64,000 bases of DNA, from contig DATAKL010000057.1 of NCBI GenBank assembly GCA_036261625.1, positions 124,001 to 188,000 on the forward strand, written 5' to 3'. The notes below the pieces were generated by a model that was not told the origin of the DNA, searched no databases, and saw only the letters and a program-made list of their open reading frames with translations. The translations under genes were made by a program, and so were the position numbers. Source of the stretch: JAAXKN01 sp036261625 (GTDB lineage: Bacteria; Bacteroidota; Ignavibacteria; Ignavibacteriales; SURF-24). Numbering within the stretch: the first letter of the stretch is position 1; every line of letters starts with the position of its first letter. Below, one piece after another: positions 36,570 through 45,447 of this stretch.

Positions 36570-38111
36570 ATGAAATTTTTCCTTTCTGGTATATTATTTG
36601 TCATCTTTTCTAGCTTTATATCCCCGCAGATTAAATGCGGGGATGAAAAGCCATTATATACCTTTTCATTTCCCAAAACAAATCATAAGCTGATCATTTG
36701 CGGGTACCTGGAAAAGAATACTAATGATTTTTTGTATGCCTCAGAATTTATTGTTATAAACAGCGTCCGCAAGGATACGGTTCTTGTCTACAGCGCACTT
36801 CAGAACTGCAGAATTGATAAAACAGAAAAGAATTCCCTAGTAATTACAGAATGCAGTAAACTTCCATTTGGTGATAACTTTGAATGGATTGACTGCGATT
36901 ACTTGAGGTATGTCTTAACTGAAACTGCTGACGGCAGAATAAAAGTTGATACGACGTTTGTCCTTCATATCCCCCGTATGAATGAAGATTCCAGGTCAGC
37001 TATTTGCAAAAAGTATAACCAGGTGCTGAAAAAGAAATCTAAAGTAACAGAAGAGCTTAGCTTCCAGATTCTGCTGCTTGCATTAAATGATGATGAAAAA
37101 GGCAGGGACATATTGTTTAATATGATGGATAAGCTGAATCTTGACGGGGATATGGCTGAAATGAACTCTGAGGCGCTCGATATTTATAAAAATTATCTGC
37201 GCTCCTTTACTCAAATTAAAATCGGCAAAATTAATGATCCTGACGGATATGCAAATGTAAGAAAAGAACCCAACAGCAAATCTAAAATTGTTGTTATAAT
37301 TAAAGAGAACGAACCTTTCGAGTATATAGAAAACGGAACTGACTGGTGGTGGATTACCAAGCTTGACGGCAGCAAGGGGTTTGTGCATAGATCCAGGATA
37401 AAAGAACAAAACAACGGAATAATTTTCAATCATAAGGTCTATAATGACAGGGAATTTGCCATAAAGGTTAAAAAAGTAAAATGGAATAAGCTGATTGTCC
37501 TGGCTGTTAATATTTCTCCGAAAGATGAAAGATATATTTCTCAAACGGATTCTAACAATATCGCTGAGTGCAGTTCTTTGATCAGGGTTTATTTGAATAA
37601 TTCGGAGATAAATAATTACAAGTTCATTAATATTGATGCTGCAGGAGGGTGTGCCGGCATCAGTTTCCCAAAAGAACAGGCATCAGAAAAATATTTATTC
37701 GGCTGTAAATATGGGGAGTATAATGGGAGGTTAATTCAGATTGACGAGGATGGTAAAATAACCACCTATGCAGGCGGGAATTATTTCGTAACAAAAGATA
37801 ACAGATTCTTAGTTTCCGTTTGGGATTCTGATATGCCCGGAATAACTGTCGTTGACATGTATAAAGGTATAAAATACTTTGAAAAGGAATTTGAAGATCA
37901 GTTTTATTCTGATACCTGGTTCGAGCTTGGCGGGGAATATTATGCTTTGCCGCCTGATTATAAAACTGAATTGCCGGTTCAGGGATATAAGTTGAACCTG
38001 GAAGATAAATCCTTCAAAGCCGTAACAATTGATTTAAAGTTGATTAAGAAATTTACAAAATTAAAACTCCTGGATGATTTTCCGGAAATAACATGCAATT
38101 GCGGACGATAA
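36570..38111 (+). CDS. Exported protein with bacterial SH3 domain
   Basis: A 513-residue protein starting at the ATG at 36570, where the signal peptide begins (KFFLSGILFVIFSSFISPQ); a TTG 36 bp upstream is less likely. Around residues 215-275 lies an SH3b domain: PDGYANVRKEPNSKSKIV, then WWWITKLDGSKGFVHRSRI. SH3b domains usually bind peptidoglycan or peptides. The C-terminal 230 residues look like beta strands, without a family that I recognise. Cysteines near the end (ITCNCGR) are unusual. Confidence 0.68.
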   Translation: MKFFLSGILFVIFSSFISPQIKCGDEKPLYTFSFPKTNHKLIICGYLEKNTNDFLYASEFIVINSVRKDTVLVYSALQNCRIDKTEKNSLVITECSKLPFGDNFEWIDCDYLRYVLTETADGRIKVDTTFVLHIPRMNEDSRSAICKKYNQVLKKKSKVTEELSFQILLLALNDDEKGRDILFNMMDKLNLDGDMAEMNSEALDIYKNYLRSFTQIKIGKINDPDGYANVRKEPNSKSKIVVIIKENEPFEYIENGTDWWWITKLDGSKGFVHRSRIKEQNNGIIFNHKVYNDREFAIKVKKVKWNKLIVLAVNISPKDERYISQTDSNNIAECSSLIRVYLNNSEINNYKFINIDAAGGCAGISFPKEQASEKYLFGCKYGEYNGRLIQIDEDGKITTYAGGNYFVTKDNRFLVSVWDSDMPGITVVDMYKGIKYFEKEFEDQFYSDTWFELGGEYYALPPDYKTELPVQGYKLNLEDKSFKAVTIDLKLIKKFTKLKLLDDFPEITCNCGR

Positions 38112-38163
38112 ATAAGAAATCAAAAATCACAAATAAGATTATTGGAATTCAATAACCGGTATT

Positions 38164-38859
38164 ATGAAATCTATAAAACAGAAATGGATTGCTGCAGTAT
38201 TTCTGCTCCTTTTTGGAATTACTATTACCGCCATTGTGTATAAAGGAGCACATTTTGTTAAAGGAATTCCCCAAAGCGTGCAGAAACCTGCAAAAAGCAT
38301 GGAATTCAATTCCGTGTCTATTGAGCTCAATAACAAAGCATTAGGCCTCTGGCAGAAGGAACTGTTAAAGGAAAAGCCCAATTCCAGCGTTGCCGGGCTT
38401 GTCATTAGTTTACTGGACTCAGCTATAACTGTTGACAGCTCTTATTATCTGGCTTATGGGAACAAGGCAAATATTCTTTTGGGTTATGGACGTACACAGG
38501 AAGCTATTAAGACAATGGAAAAATGTATAAAGAACCGTCCTGGTTCTGTCGAAGGTATTGATTTACTGGGAATGATGTATGAATTCACCGGAGATAAAAA
38601 AGAAGCCATAAATAAATATGAACAAGCACTATCATTTTATCAGGAGCGCTTTAAGGAAAAACATGATTTCAACAGCCGCGGCAGTGAAATTATAACCTTA
38701 TTGCAATTAGGAAGAAAAAGAGAAGCTGACAGTCTAGTAAGTAAATTACCCGTTGAATTTCCGGATAAGAACAAAGAAACAGCTGATTTTTTAACCCTCT
38801 ACAAAACTTTTAATCACAAAGAGGAAATAGAAAACATTTGCCGTAAAAGGTATAAATGA
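38164..38859 (+). CDS. Membrane-anchored TPR protein
   Basis: A 231-residue protein with an N-terminal helix (KWIAAVFLLLFGITITAIVYKG) that anchors it in the membrane with the rest outside the cytoplasm. Residues about 85-160 contain two or three TPR units (YYLAYGNKANILLGYGRTQEAIKTMEKCIKNRPG). Weak ribosome site and low GC by eye. It is fourth in the run of exported unknowns. Confidence 0.62.
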   Translation: MKSIKQKWIAAVFLLLFGITITAIVYKGAHFVKGIPQSVQKPAKSMEFNSVSIELNNKALGLWQKELLKEKPNSSVAGLVISLLDSAITVDSSYYLAYGNKANILLGYGRTQEAIKTMEKCIKNRPGSVEGIDLLGMMYEFTGDKKEAINKYEQALSFYQERFKEKHDFNSRGSEIITLLQLGRKREADSLVSKLPVEFPDKNKETADFLTLYKTFNHKEEIENICRKRYK

Positions 38860-38887
38860 TCGACTCAGGCATATCCAAAAAAAAATT

Positions 38888-39847
38888 ATGAAATTAAAAT
38901 TAACATCACTTTTATTACCATTGATTGTCTGTTCAACCCTGTATGCCCAGGTACAAGAGGCAAAATTGTTATTCCAGACTAAATGGAATCAGAACGAAAC
39001 GACTTTCCAATGTGAAATATCTGAAAAAGATAGCCTGAACTATAAAATCAGAGAACTAAACATTAAAGACTCTGAAAATAACGGGAAAATACTGTATTCA
39101 TATCAAACGATAGATTATCCAATCGCGGTATTTCCTCTTGGTGACGATTCGGCAAATTTAATGGTAACATGGGAGACGGGAAGCGCATTTCATATAAAAG
39201 TGTTCTCATTCAACAGTGGGGAAGTATCAAAAGTATTGGATACCGGTTCTAAATATTATCCTGAATTGTTCTTTGAAAATGAAAATTCCGGAGCTATTGC
39301 TATAATGGTTACAAATACCGGATGGGTAAAAAATAAAAAGGGAATTAATGAACTGGTTCCAGTCAGCGCAACCCGGTATTTGTGGAATAAAACCGGATAC
39401 ATACAATTACCGGATATTCCCTGGAAGGAAAGATTTGTATCTGATAACAATGCACTTGCTTCAAATGATAGCATAAATAATATTTCAATATCTTATGTTA
39501 AATGGATGATACAAACTGGTATTAGTATATCATGTGAAGGATTTGAGAAGTATTCCGGAGTTTCCAAAATCATGGTGACAGAGCCAGGCTTATGCAGCAG
39601 ATTCCATAAATATGTTTCAAAAATGAAACCTTATGATGGTAATCAGGATGAAACTCCTGATGCTCGAATAAAAATAAAGGTTCTATTTAAAAGCGGTGCA
39701 GAAAAGATACTATGCATTGGCCGTACCGCTCCTATACTTTATGATAATAAGCTTTATCAATTCGATGGGAAATTTGTGAAATTTATTCGACAGATGATTC
39801 ACAATTACGATAAAAAGTATTCTACCTCAAACAGCTTCTTCGAATGA
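38888..39847 (+). CDS. Exported hypothetical protein
   Basis: A 319-residue protein with a signal peptide (KLKLTSLLLPLIVCSTLYAQ). The mature part reads as alternating beta strands with many Asn, Ser and Lys; no motif is recognised. No clear Shine-Dalgarno sequence precedes the ATG (A-rich leader). Last gene of the exported group, and directly upstream of a solo family A repeat element. Confidence 0.55.
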   Translation: MKLKLTSLLLPLIVCSTLYAQVQEAKLLFQTKWNQNETTFQCEISEKDSLNYKIRELNIKDSENNGKILYSYQTIDYPIAVFPLGDDSANLMVTWETGSAFHIKVFSFNSGEVSKVLDTGSKYYPELFFENENSGAIAIMVTNTGWVKNKKGINELVPVSATRYLWNKTGYIQLPDIPWKERFVSDNNALASNDSINNISISYVKWMIQTGISISCEGFEKYSGVSKIMVTEPGLCSRFHKYVSKMKPYDGNQDETPDARIKIKVLFKSGAEKILCIGRTAPILYDNKLYQFDGKFVKFIRQMIHNYDKKYSTSNSFFE

Positions 39848-39927
39848 TATCAAATCATATCTCCTCTTTATTCGAATCTTCTGGGGATCTGTTTAGAAAT
39901 CTGAGCAAGTTGAACAACGCACATATA

Positions 39928-40185
39928 AAGCCCCGACAAGGGGCGCATTGTCTATAGCCCGGAGTGACCAAATCCCGATAGGGATGCGGGAACTCCCGGG
40001 TAACGGAACCCCAAAATTCCCCCAGAGCCCCGAGAGGGGCGATTTGTTCGGCCCGTATTCCTACAAGTCGCCCCTCATCGGGGCTCTGTTTGGTGTGGGG
40101 GATTCATGTCCCCAGGGGTTCAGTCGCCCCCATCCGGGGGCTCCCTTACCCCGGGCTATAGACAAAGCGCCCCTCATCGGGGCTT
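39928..40185. repeat. Dispersed palindromic repeat, family A, transposase-less copy
   Basis: Two inverted arms, 39928-40047 and 40063-40185, are 15 bp apart. Each arm starts or ends with AAGCCCCGA(C/T)(A/G)AGGGGCG and holds TATAGCCCGG, a variable internal hairpin and a CCCCGGAGCCCC-like inner part. The arms match those around the Y1 transposase at 59808-60694, so this is probably a non-autonomous derivative moved by that enzyme or a relative. The 504-bp gap between genes also contains AT-rich sequence with repeated TATAATTTATAAT (about 40257-40285). No gene is present in it. Confidence 0.88.
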
Positions 40186-40351
40186 AGTGACTGCTTTATT
40201 CCAGAGGCGCAGATTTCTTTTTTTCCTCTGCCTTTACCTCTGCCTTCCCCTCACTTTATAATTTATAATTTATAATTTTTAATTGATTTCCTGTAACCAT
40301 TCCGCAAAACTATGCGTCTAAACTGGTAGAAAGACAAAAAAGGGGTCGACT

Positions 40352-41269
40352 ATGAAATCTAAAAATTATTTTCTTATAACACGTTTTGCCCTGGCTGCCG
40401 TTGTAACTCTTACGCTGGGCTTCTTTTCAAACCTGAATGCAGGCGAAGTGAGAACTATTCAGGAAAAAACTATACCGACATCAATGGGTAAAAAACTTGA
40501 ACTCAGTACCTCCTCCGGCGACGTTTACCTGAGTACCTGGGACCGCCCCGAGGTATACGTCAGAATCAGCGGCAATAAAAGAGCGCACGATAAAATGCAC
40601 TTCATGATAGATCAAAGCGATAATGGCGTTAAAGTTATGGGGAAAAGCAATTCCTGGTTCTCCTTCGGCTGGAATGTCCTCTACGTTAAATATGAAATTA
40701 AACTGCCTAAGAACTATAACGCATACGTCAAAACCTCGGGCGGGGATATTAAAATCTACGACCTGAACGGCTCAATTAAATTTGAGACCTCGGGGGGCGA
40801 TATTAACCTCATAAATACAGCCGGATATACCGACCTTAGTACCTCTGGAGGCGATATTAAGCTGGAAAATACTAAAGGCGATATGAAAATGAGCACTTCA
40901 GGAGGCGATATTCAGGTCCGTAACTTCGACGGCAACCTTAAGGCTTCCACCTCCGGCGGCGATATGACCTTAGAAGGCAAGGGGGGCCGCGTGGAGGCTT
41001 CTACTACCGGAGGCGATATAATGCTTAACTTCGCCGAAACCAACTACGGAATTGACCTCGAAACCTCGGGAGGCGATATAACAGTCAGGGTGCCGGGCAA
41101 TTTCCAGGCTTCGGCCGACCTTTCCACCTCGGGCGGCGAAATTGAATGCAAACTCCCGGTTACAAGTACAGGAAAACTCTCCAGCTCAAAGCTCAGAGGG
41201 GAACTTAACGGAGGCGGCAAAACCCTGCACTGCTATACTTCAGGAGGCGATATTAAAATCCTCAGGTGA
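40352..41269 (+). CDS. DUF4097-like exported beta-repeat protein
   Basis: A 305-residue protein with a signal peptide ending near NAG-EVRTIQ. From residue about 130 the motif (S/E)TSGGDI recurs every 15-25 residues, nine or ten times with small changes, and the protein ends in TSGGDIKILR. This is the pattern of DUF4097 proteins, thought to fold as a beta helix. Location is periplasm or surface; function unknown. AAGGGG precedes the ATG. Confidence 0.82.
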   Translation: MKSKNYFLITRFALAAVVTLTLGFFSNLNAGEVRTIQEKTIPTSMGKKLELSTSSGDVYLSTWDRPEVYVRISGNKRAHDKMHFMIDQSDNGVKVMGKSNSWFSFGWNVLYVKYEIKLPKNYNAYVKTSGGDIKIYDLNGSIKFETSGGDINLINTAGYTDLSTSGGDIKLENTKGDMKMSTSGGDIQVRNFDGNLKASTSGGDMTLEGKGGRVEASTTGGDIMLNFAETNYGIDLETSGGDITVRVPGNFQASADLSTSGGEIECKLPVTSTGKLSSSKLRGELNGGGKTLHCYTSGGDIKILR

Positions 41270-41313
41270 TTTTTTCACCCGGGTGACTTTTCCCATACTA
41301 CTCCCCGATTGCA

Positions 41314-41364
41314 TGAGGTAAGTCCTGGCCAAGAAAGTGTTTCTTAAGGCTAAGACTTACCTCA
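41314..41364. repeat. 51-base near-perfect hairpin
   Basis: TGAGGTAAGTC (41314-41324) pairs with GACTTACCTCA (41354-41364); inside, AAGAAA (41331-41336) pairs with TTTCTT (41340-41345) around a 3-base loop, and GGCC partly pairs with AAGGC. It lies between the DUF4097 gene and the next gene. It has no T run after it, so it is not a standard terminator; it could be a small mobile hairpin or a control element. Confidence 0.7.
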
Positions 41365-41444
41365 CAATTACTTCAAAATATATTCCCCTTATTGTGAAAT
41401 TCCTTGGAAAAATCCCCTTTTTTAGATAGTTTTATACAACACTT

Positions 41445-42158
41445 ATGAAAACTTTATTATTATTTTTTGTCGTGCTGCTCTCTGGCGGATACTCATTTGC
41501 TCAGGACAGCACTTTCGCAGTTGAGGATTTCAACATAAAAATCCAGGATTCCAGACTCCTGGTCGGGGATTTGGATAACAAGACCGTTTACGACAGACAG
41601 TTTCAGGAGCCATATGCCTACACGCTTGACATTGACGGCGACGGGGCCCCGGAACTCTTAATAAATGATGCTGCTGAAAAAGACAGCCTGAGCTACTATA
41701 CACTTTACGTTTATAATACGGTAGGCAGCTTTTATCTGATCGATTCCATCTATTCCGGCTTAAAAGAACCTTATTCTTTCTTTTCCGATGAAATTAACAA
41801 TGTGGTGCTCGTGACCGGAAGTCCCGACTTTGATTCCCTGAATGTTCAGGGGCAGGACAACATATTTTCTCCTCTTGTATGCTGGAGCTTTGTTGATTCC
41901 TCGCTCTCGATTGTCAACGACCAGCTTTATAACGTGTTTCTCTCGGAAAATGATGCTAATATGAAATATATGGACGAGGTTTACAGGGAAAAGGGGAAGA
42001 ACTGCCAGGCCTCACGGCTCTTAATGGCCGCTATAGCCTCCACATATGCAAACTTTATCTATGCGGATGAATATGCACTTGCAGATAAACTTCTGGAAGA
42101 GTATTATCTCTGTGAGGACCTTAAACAATTTAAAGAACAAATTTCTAAGCTGCTTTAA
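41445..42158 (+). CDS. Exported hypothetical protein
   Basis: A 237-residue protein with a signal peptide (KTLLLFFVVLLSGGYSFAQ). The stretch YAYTLDIDGDGAPELLINDAA resembles the calcium-loop repeats of FG-GAP/VCBS beta-propellers, although only one such unit is clear. Two Cys residues occur late in the protein. Followed 8 bp later by the small gene at 42167, so it is likely co-transcribed with the type IX plug gene. Confidence 0.6.
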   Translation: MKTLLLFFVVLLSGGYSFAQDSTFAVEDFNIKIQDSRLLVGDLDNKTVYDRQFQEPYAYTLDIDGDGAPELLINDAAEKDSLSYYTLYVYNTVGSFYLIDSIYSGLKEPYSFFSDEINNVVLVTGSPDFDSLNVQGQDNIFSPLVCWSFVDSSLSIVNDQLYNVFLSENDANMKYMDEVYREKGKNCQASRLLMAAIASTYANFIYADEYALADKLLEEYYLCEDLKQFKEQISKLL

Positions 42159-42166
42159 GGAGATCT

Positions 42167-42406
42167 ATGAAAATCGATTGGAGCCAGTACCTGCAGAAAA
42201 TGGTAAATGTTACCATGATGGAAAACTACGGGATGACCTACGACACCAAATCCCAGTCTCCGCTTTATGAGATTGTCTTTAAGACCGGAAAACTTGTCGG
42301 GGAGTTTGAGGACGGACTCCTGCTGGAGACGACCAGGGAATCCCAACAGGTTAAAATATTTATTCCTCATCATTCAATTAAATGCGTAGAAATCTTTAAT
42401 GTCTAA
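42167..42406 (+). CDS. Small hypothetical protein, possible Sm-like fold
   Basis: A 79-residue soluble protein with a good ribosome site (AAGGAG). The second half reads YEIVFKTGKLVGEFEDGLLL then VKIFIPHHSIKCVEIFNV. The spacing of Gly and Asp in the first block and the final 'IPHHSIKCVEI' strand resemble Sm1 and Sm2 of Hfq/LSm proteins; this is a pattern match by eye only. Its end overlaps the start of the type IX plug gene by 8 bp, so the two are translationally coupled. Confidence 0.5.
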   Translation: MKIDWSQYLQKMVNVTMMENYGMTYDTKSQSPLYEIVFKTGKLVGEFEDGLLLETTRESQQVKIFIPHHSIKCVEIFNV

Positions 42407-43670
42407 ACTTAACGGGTCTTTTCGCATTATTCTCTCTGTCTGCGCCTTTTTAACACTGTTCTTAACCGAGATCCGGGCCCAGGAGGAACTCGAGGGAATC
42501 CTCTCACTTCAAGCTTACACAAACAGAGATGAAACCACACTTCCTGTCCTCCTCTTCGATGAAGAGGGCAGTGATCTTTTGACCATTGAATTCGACGTTC
42601 AGGCCGACCATGCACCCAGCCTGAGCATTGTCTTCAGGTTCTGCGACAAAAACTGGATGCCGTATAACAACCTTTTCTTAATGAATATCGGTAAGAACGT
42701 TGCACGCAATCTTGCATTCGAACCTTTGCCCGTTACGGTCCAGGAGGCAAAGTACCACTTCAGGGGAAGCTTCCCCGATGAATACGGCTACGTCGATTTC
42801 CCTTTCTCGGGAAAATGGCGCTACTATATTACCGATTCACAGGATACATCCAGGGTGTATGCTTCGGGTAAATTTTATGCGGTTCATCCCACTATGAATG
42901 CCCATTCATACATCAAACATGAATTCCTGGAAGACAAGAACTATTTCCCTACCGACCTGGCAAGGGTTTTTAATCTGACTACGGACTTTTCGCTGCCGGA
43001 AGAGCTTTTCCCCTTTAACGTTGAGAACGTGGAGATCATTGAAAATCATAAGATCGATTACCCGTACACGGTTGAAAGAACCAAGGATAATACGTTAAAC
43101 AAGTATTACTCCTGGGACGGCGACAGGAAGTTCAGCTTCACTTCAAAAGAACTTCGGCCGGGAAACGAATACAGGGAAACGGACTTAAGGAATTATAATA
43201 TTTTCGGCTCCAAGAATGTAAACGCACAGTTCGACGGCATCGAGACTTCAAGGTTTTTCAAAGAGGGGCTCAGGCACGACCTTAACGGGGGCTCAATCCT
43301 TACAAAATACAAGGATGATAACGCCATCTATTTGAACGTTAAATTCAGACTGAGGCCGCCTGAGAATTACTCGAAGAAAATCTTCCTCGTGGGAGCATTT
43401 ACAAACTGGGATGTACTGCCTGAATACCAGATGACAGATGACGGTACGGGGCTATTTACCGAAACCGTGATGCTTAAAAGAGGAATTTACGACTACCAGT
43501 ATGTTCTGGCTTACCTAGACGACGGCAAGGTATCGGACATCGACTGGCTGACTCTGGAAGGAAATACCTTCACAGTGAACAATATATATCATGTTTTTAT
43601 ATTCTATGCCGATCCCGATAAAGGCGGATACGACAGAATTATAGGATATCAAAAAGTAATAAGCAGGTAA
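42399..43670 (+). CDS. Type IX secretion system plug-like protein (DUF5103)
   Basis: A 423-residue exported protein with a signal peptide ending near RAQEELEG. The N-terminal domain (LTIEFDVQADHAPSLSIVFRFCDKNW, then WMPYNNLFL) matches DUF5103, the family of the plug that closes the SprA translocon of the type IX system on the periplasmic side. Residues about 325-400 hold a carbohydrate-binding-module-48-like unit (KIFLVGAFTNWDVLPEYQM). The gene is consistent with the type IX substrate encoded at 24016-26592. Confidence is good for the family, moderate for the role. Confidence 0.82.
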   Translation: MSKLNGSFRIILSVCAFLTLFLTEIRAQEELEGILSLQAYTNRDETTLPVLLFDEEGSDLLTIEFDVQADHAPSLSIVFRFCDKNWMPYNNLFLMNIGKNVARNLAFEPLPVTVQEAKYHFRGSFPDEYGYVDFPFSGKWRYYITDSQDTSRVYASGKFYAVHPTMNAHSYIKHEFLEDKNYFPTDLARVFNLTTDFSLPEELFPFNVENVEIIENHKIDYPYTVERTKDNTLNKYYSWDGDRKFSFTSKELRPGNEYRETDLRNYNIFGSKNVNAQFDGIETSRFFKEGLRHDLNGGSILTKYKDDNAIYLNVKFRLRPPENYSKKIFLVGAFTNWDVLPEYQMTDDGTGLFTETVMLKRGIYDYQYVLAYLDDGKVSDIDWLTLEGNTFTVNNIYHVFIFYADPDKGGYDRIIGYQKVISR

Positions 43671-43671
43671 A

Positions 43672-44661
43672 ATGGAAAAATTAAAACTTGGAATAATCGG
43701 CACCGGGCATTTAGGCAAACTTCATACCAAGGTCTCAAAGACCATTGCTGAATGTGAACTTACGGGCATCTACGACATGGATCCGGAAAAAGCCAAAGAA
43801 TGCGGCAGTGAATTTAATGTGAATGTCTTCAGTTCACTGGATGATATACTCCAAAAGTCGGATGCGGTTTCAATTGTGGCAACAACGAGCGCTCATTATG
43901 AGCTTGCAAAGAAGGCTCTGGAGGCAGGCCGCCACGTGTTCGTGGAAAAGCCGATCACAAAGACAATTCCCGAAGCCGGGGAACTGGTCAGTCTTGCTGA
44001 GAAGAAATCGCTGAATCTCCAGGTGGGGCACATTGAAAGGTTTAATCCTGCCCTGCTCTCACTCGACCATTACAAGCTTGAACCCAAGTTTATTCAGAGC
44101 GACCGCCTGGCGCAGTTCAATCCGCGCGGAACCGATGTGGCCGTTGTTTTAGATCTCATGATTCACGATATTGATATCATACTGAGCCTTGTAAAAAGTG
44201 ACGTCTCTCAGGTCCACGCAAGCGGGGTTGCAGTTGTATCAGACAACATCGACATAGCCAATGCGCGCCTGGAATTTGAAAACGGGGCTGTGGCAAACGT
44301 TACGGCCAGCAGAATATCGCAGAAGAAGATGAGAAAAATGAGGATGTTCCAGCGCGACAGCTATATAACGCTCGATTTTAATACCGGTGTATCGGAAGTC
44401 TACAGGCTCGTCTCAAAAGAAGAAACCCTGGAAAACAATTATATTTCCTTCGGTGAAATAGGCATTGGAGAGAAGAAAAAGCACGTTGTCTACGAGCAGC
44501 CGGAAGTAAAAGAGGTCAATGCCCTGCAGTACGAGCTGAAGCTTTTTGTAGAGTCGGTGCTTAAGCATACAAGGCCCGTCGTAAGCGGCCTGGACGGCCT
44601 GAGGGCCCTGAAGGTGGCTGAAACTATCATAAATGAAATTGAAAAATCCAGGATAAAGTAA
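43672..44661 (+). CDS. Gfo/Idh/MocA family NAD(P)-dependent oxidoreductase
   Basis: A 329-residue dehydrogenase of unknown substrate. GIIGTGHLGKLHTKV (residues 7-21) is the Rossmann dinucleotide loop; HVFVEKPITKT (about 94-104) has the conserved EKP, and VGHIERFNPAL and LMIHDIDIIL contain the expected active-site residues. In related genomes such a gene often lies beside lipid A genes; here it follows the type IX plug gene by 1 bp and precedes a lipoprotein gene. Confidence 0.9.
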   Translation: MEKLKLGIIGTGHLGKLHTKVSKTIAECELTGIYDMDPEKAKECGSEFNVNVFSSLDDILQKSDAVSIVATTSAHYELAKKALEAGRHVFVEKPITKTIPEAGELVSLAEKKSLNLQVGHIERFNPALLSLDHYKLEPKFIQSDRLAQFNPRGTDVAVVLDLMIHDIDIILSLVKSDVSQVHASGVAVVSDNIDIANARLEFENGAVANVTASRISQKKMRKMRMFQRDSYITLDFNTGVSEVYRLVSKEETLENNYISFGEIGIGEKKKHVVYEQPEVKEVNALQYELKLFVESVLKHTRPVVSGLDGLRALKVAETIINEIEKSRIK

Positions 44662-44793
44662 TTTGCTTTTTCCTGTCCTTACTTTTTAATTTTTCATTTT
44701 TAATTTTTAATTGTTCTTTTAATTGTTCTTTGGACATTTTGATGAGTCACTATAACTTGCTTTGAATTTTAATTGAATTTACATGAAGGAGAG

Positions 44794-45414
44794 ATGACGA
44801 TGATACGCAGAAGATTATCTTTGTATTTAGTTACGTTAGGCTTGTTTTTAAGTTTCAGCAGCTGCAGTGTGATTCAGACTTTTCAGAATATTGCCAGGCT
44901 GAAGTTCAAGCTTGACAGTATAAATGGAATTCAGTTAAACGGAATTCCCGTTTCAGGTAAAACCAGACTTCAGGATTTTTCGGCGGCTGACCTTTTGAGC
45001 ATTACCTCAGCCGTTACGAGTAAAAAGCTGCCGGTGTCGTTTGTGCTTAACGTGGATGCACAAAACCCGAATAACGGCACGGGCGGCAATCCTAAGACCG
45101 ACGTCCAGCTGACAAAATTTCCATGGAAGCTTCTAATTGACGACAAGGAGACCGTTACGGGGGATATATCTTCTCCTGTCAGCGTTCCCGGAGCAGGGCA
45201 GACTGTAGTATTTCCGCTGAAGATTCAGATGGATCTTTTCAAGTTCTTTAACGACAGGGATTATCAGGGGCTCATTAACCTGGTCCTGAAGCTCAACGGA
45301 CAGCAGTCTAACCCTGTAAATGTTAAGCTGGTGGCCCGCCCTTCGGTTTCAAGTCCGATCGGGGATATTACGTATCCCGGTGAGCTGACCATTGTCAGCC
45401 AGGAATTCAGATAA
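44794..45414 (+). CDS. LEA14-like lipoprotein
   Basis: A 206-residue protein. The ATG at 44794 (MTMIRRRLSLYLV) lies 4-8 bases after GAAGGAGAG; a TTG at 44773 would put the ribosome site inside the gene. The signal ends in SFSSC, so the Cys is probably lipidated. The mature part, including LNVDAQNPN, resembles the water-stress/LEA2 (WHy) domain. Probably attached to the outer or inner membrane. Function unknown. Confidence 0.7.
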   Translation: MTMIRRRLSLYLVTLGLFLSFSSCSVIQTFQNIARLKFKLDSINGIQLNGIPVSGKTRLQDFSAADLLSITSAVTSKKLPVSFVLNVDAQNPNNGTGGNPKTDVQLTKFPWKLLIDDKETVTGDISSPVSVPGAGQTVVFPLKIQMDLFKFFNDRDYQGLINLVLKLNGQQSNPVNVKLVARPSVSSPIGDITYPGELTIVSQEFR

Positions 45415-45447
45415 GAAATACAGTATTTATAATAAACTCTAATTATT

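Noticed and set aside
36233..36676. 147-residue antisense frame across the TPR and SH3b genes
   Set aside because: The plus-strand genes on both sides have signal peptides and recognisable domains; the antisense frame has none.
39948..40187. 79-residue open frame inside the solo family A element
   Set aside because: The frame lies wholly in the palindromic repeat, is Pro/Gly/Arg-rich as GC hairpins give, and has no ribosome site.
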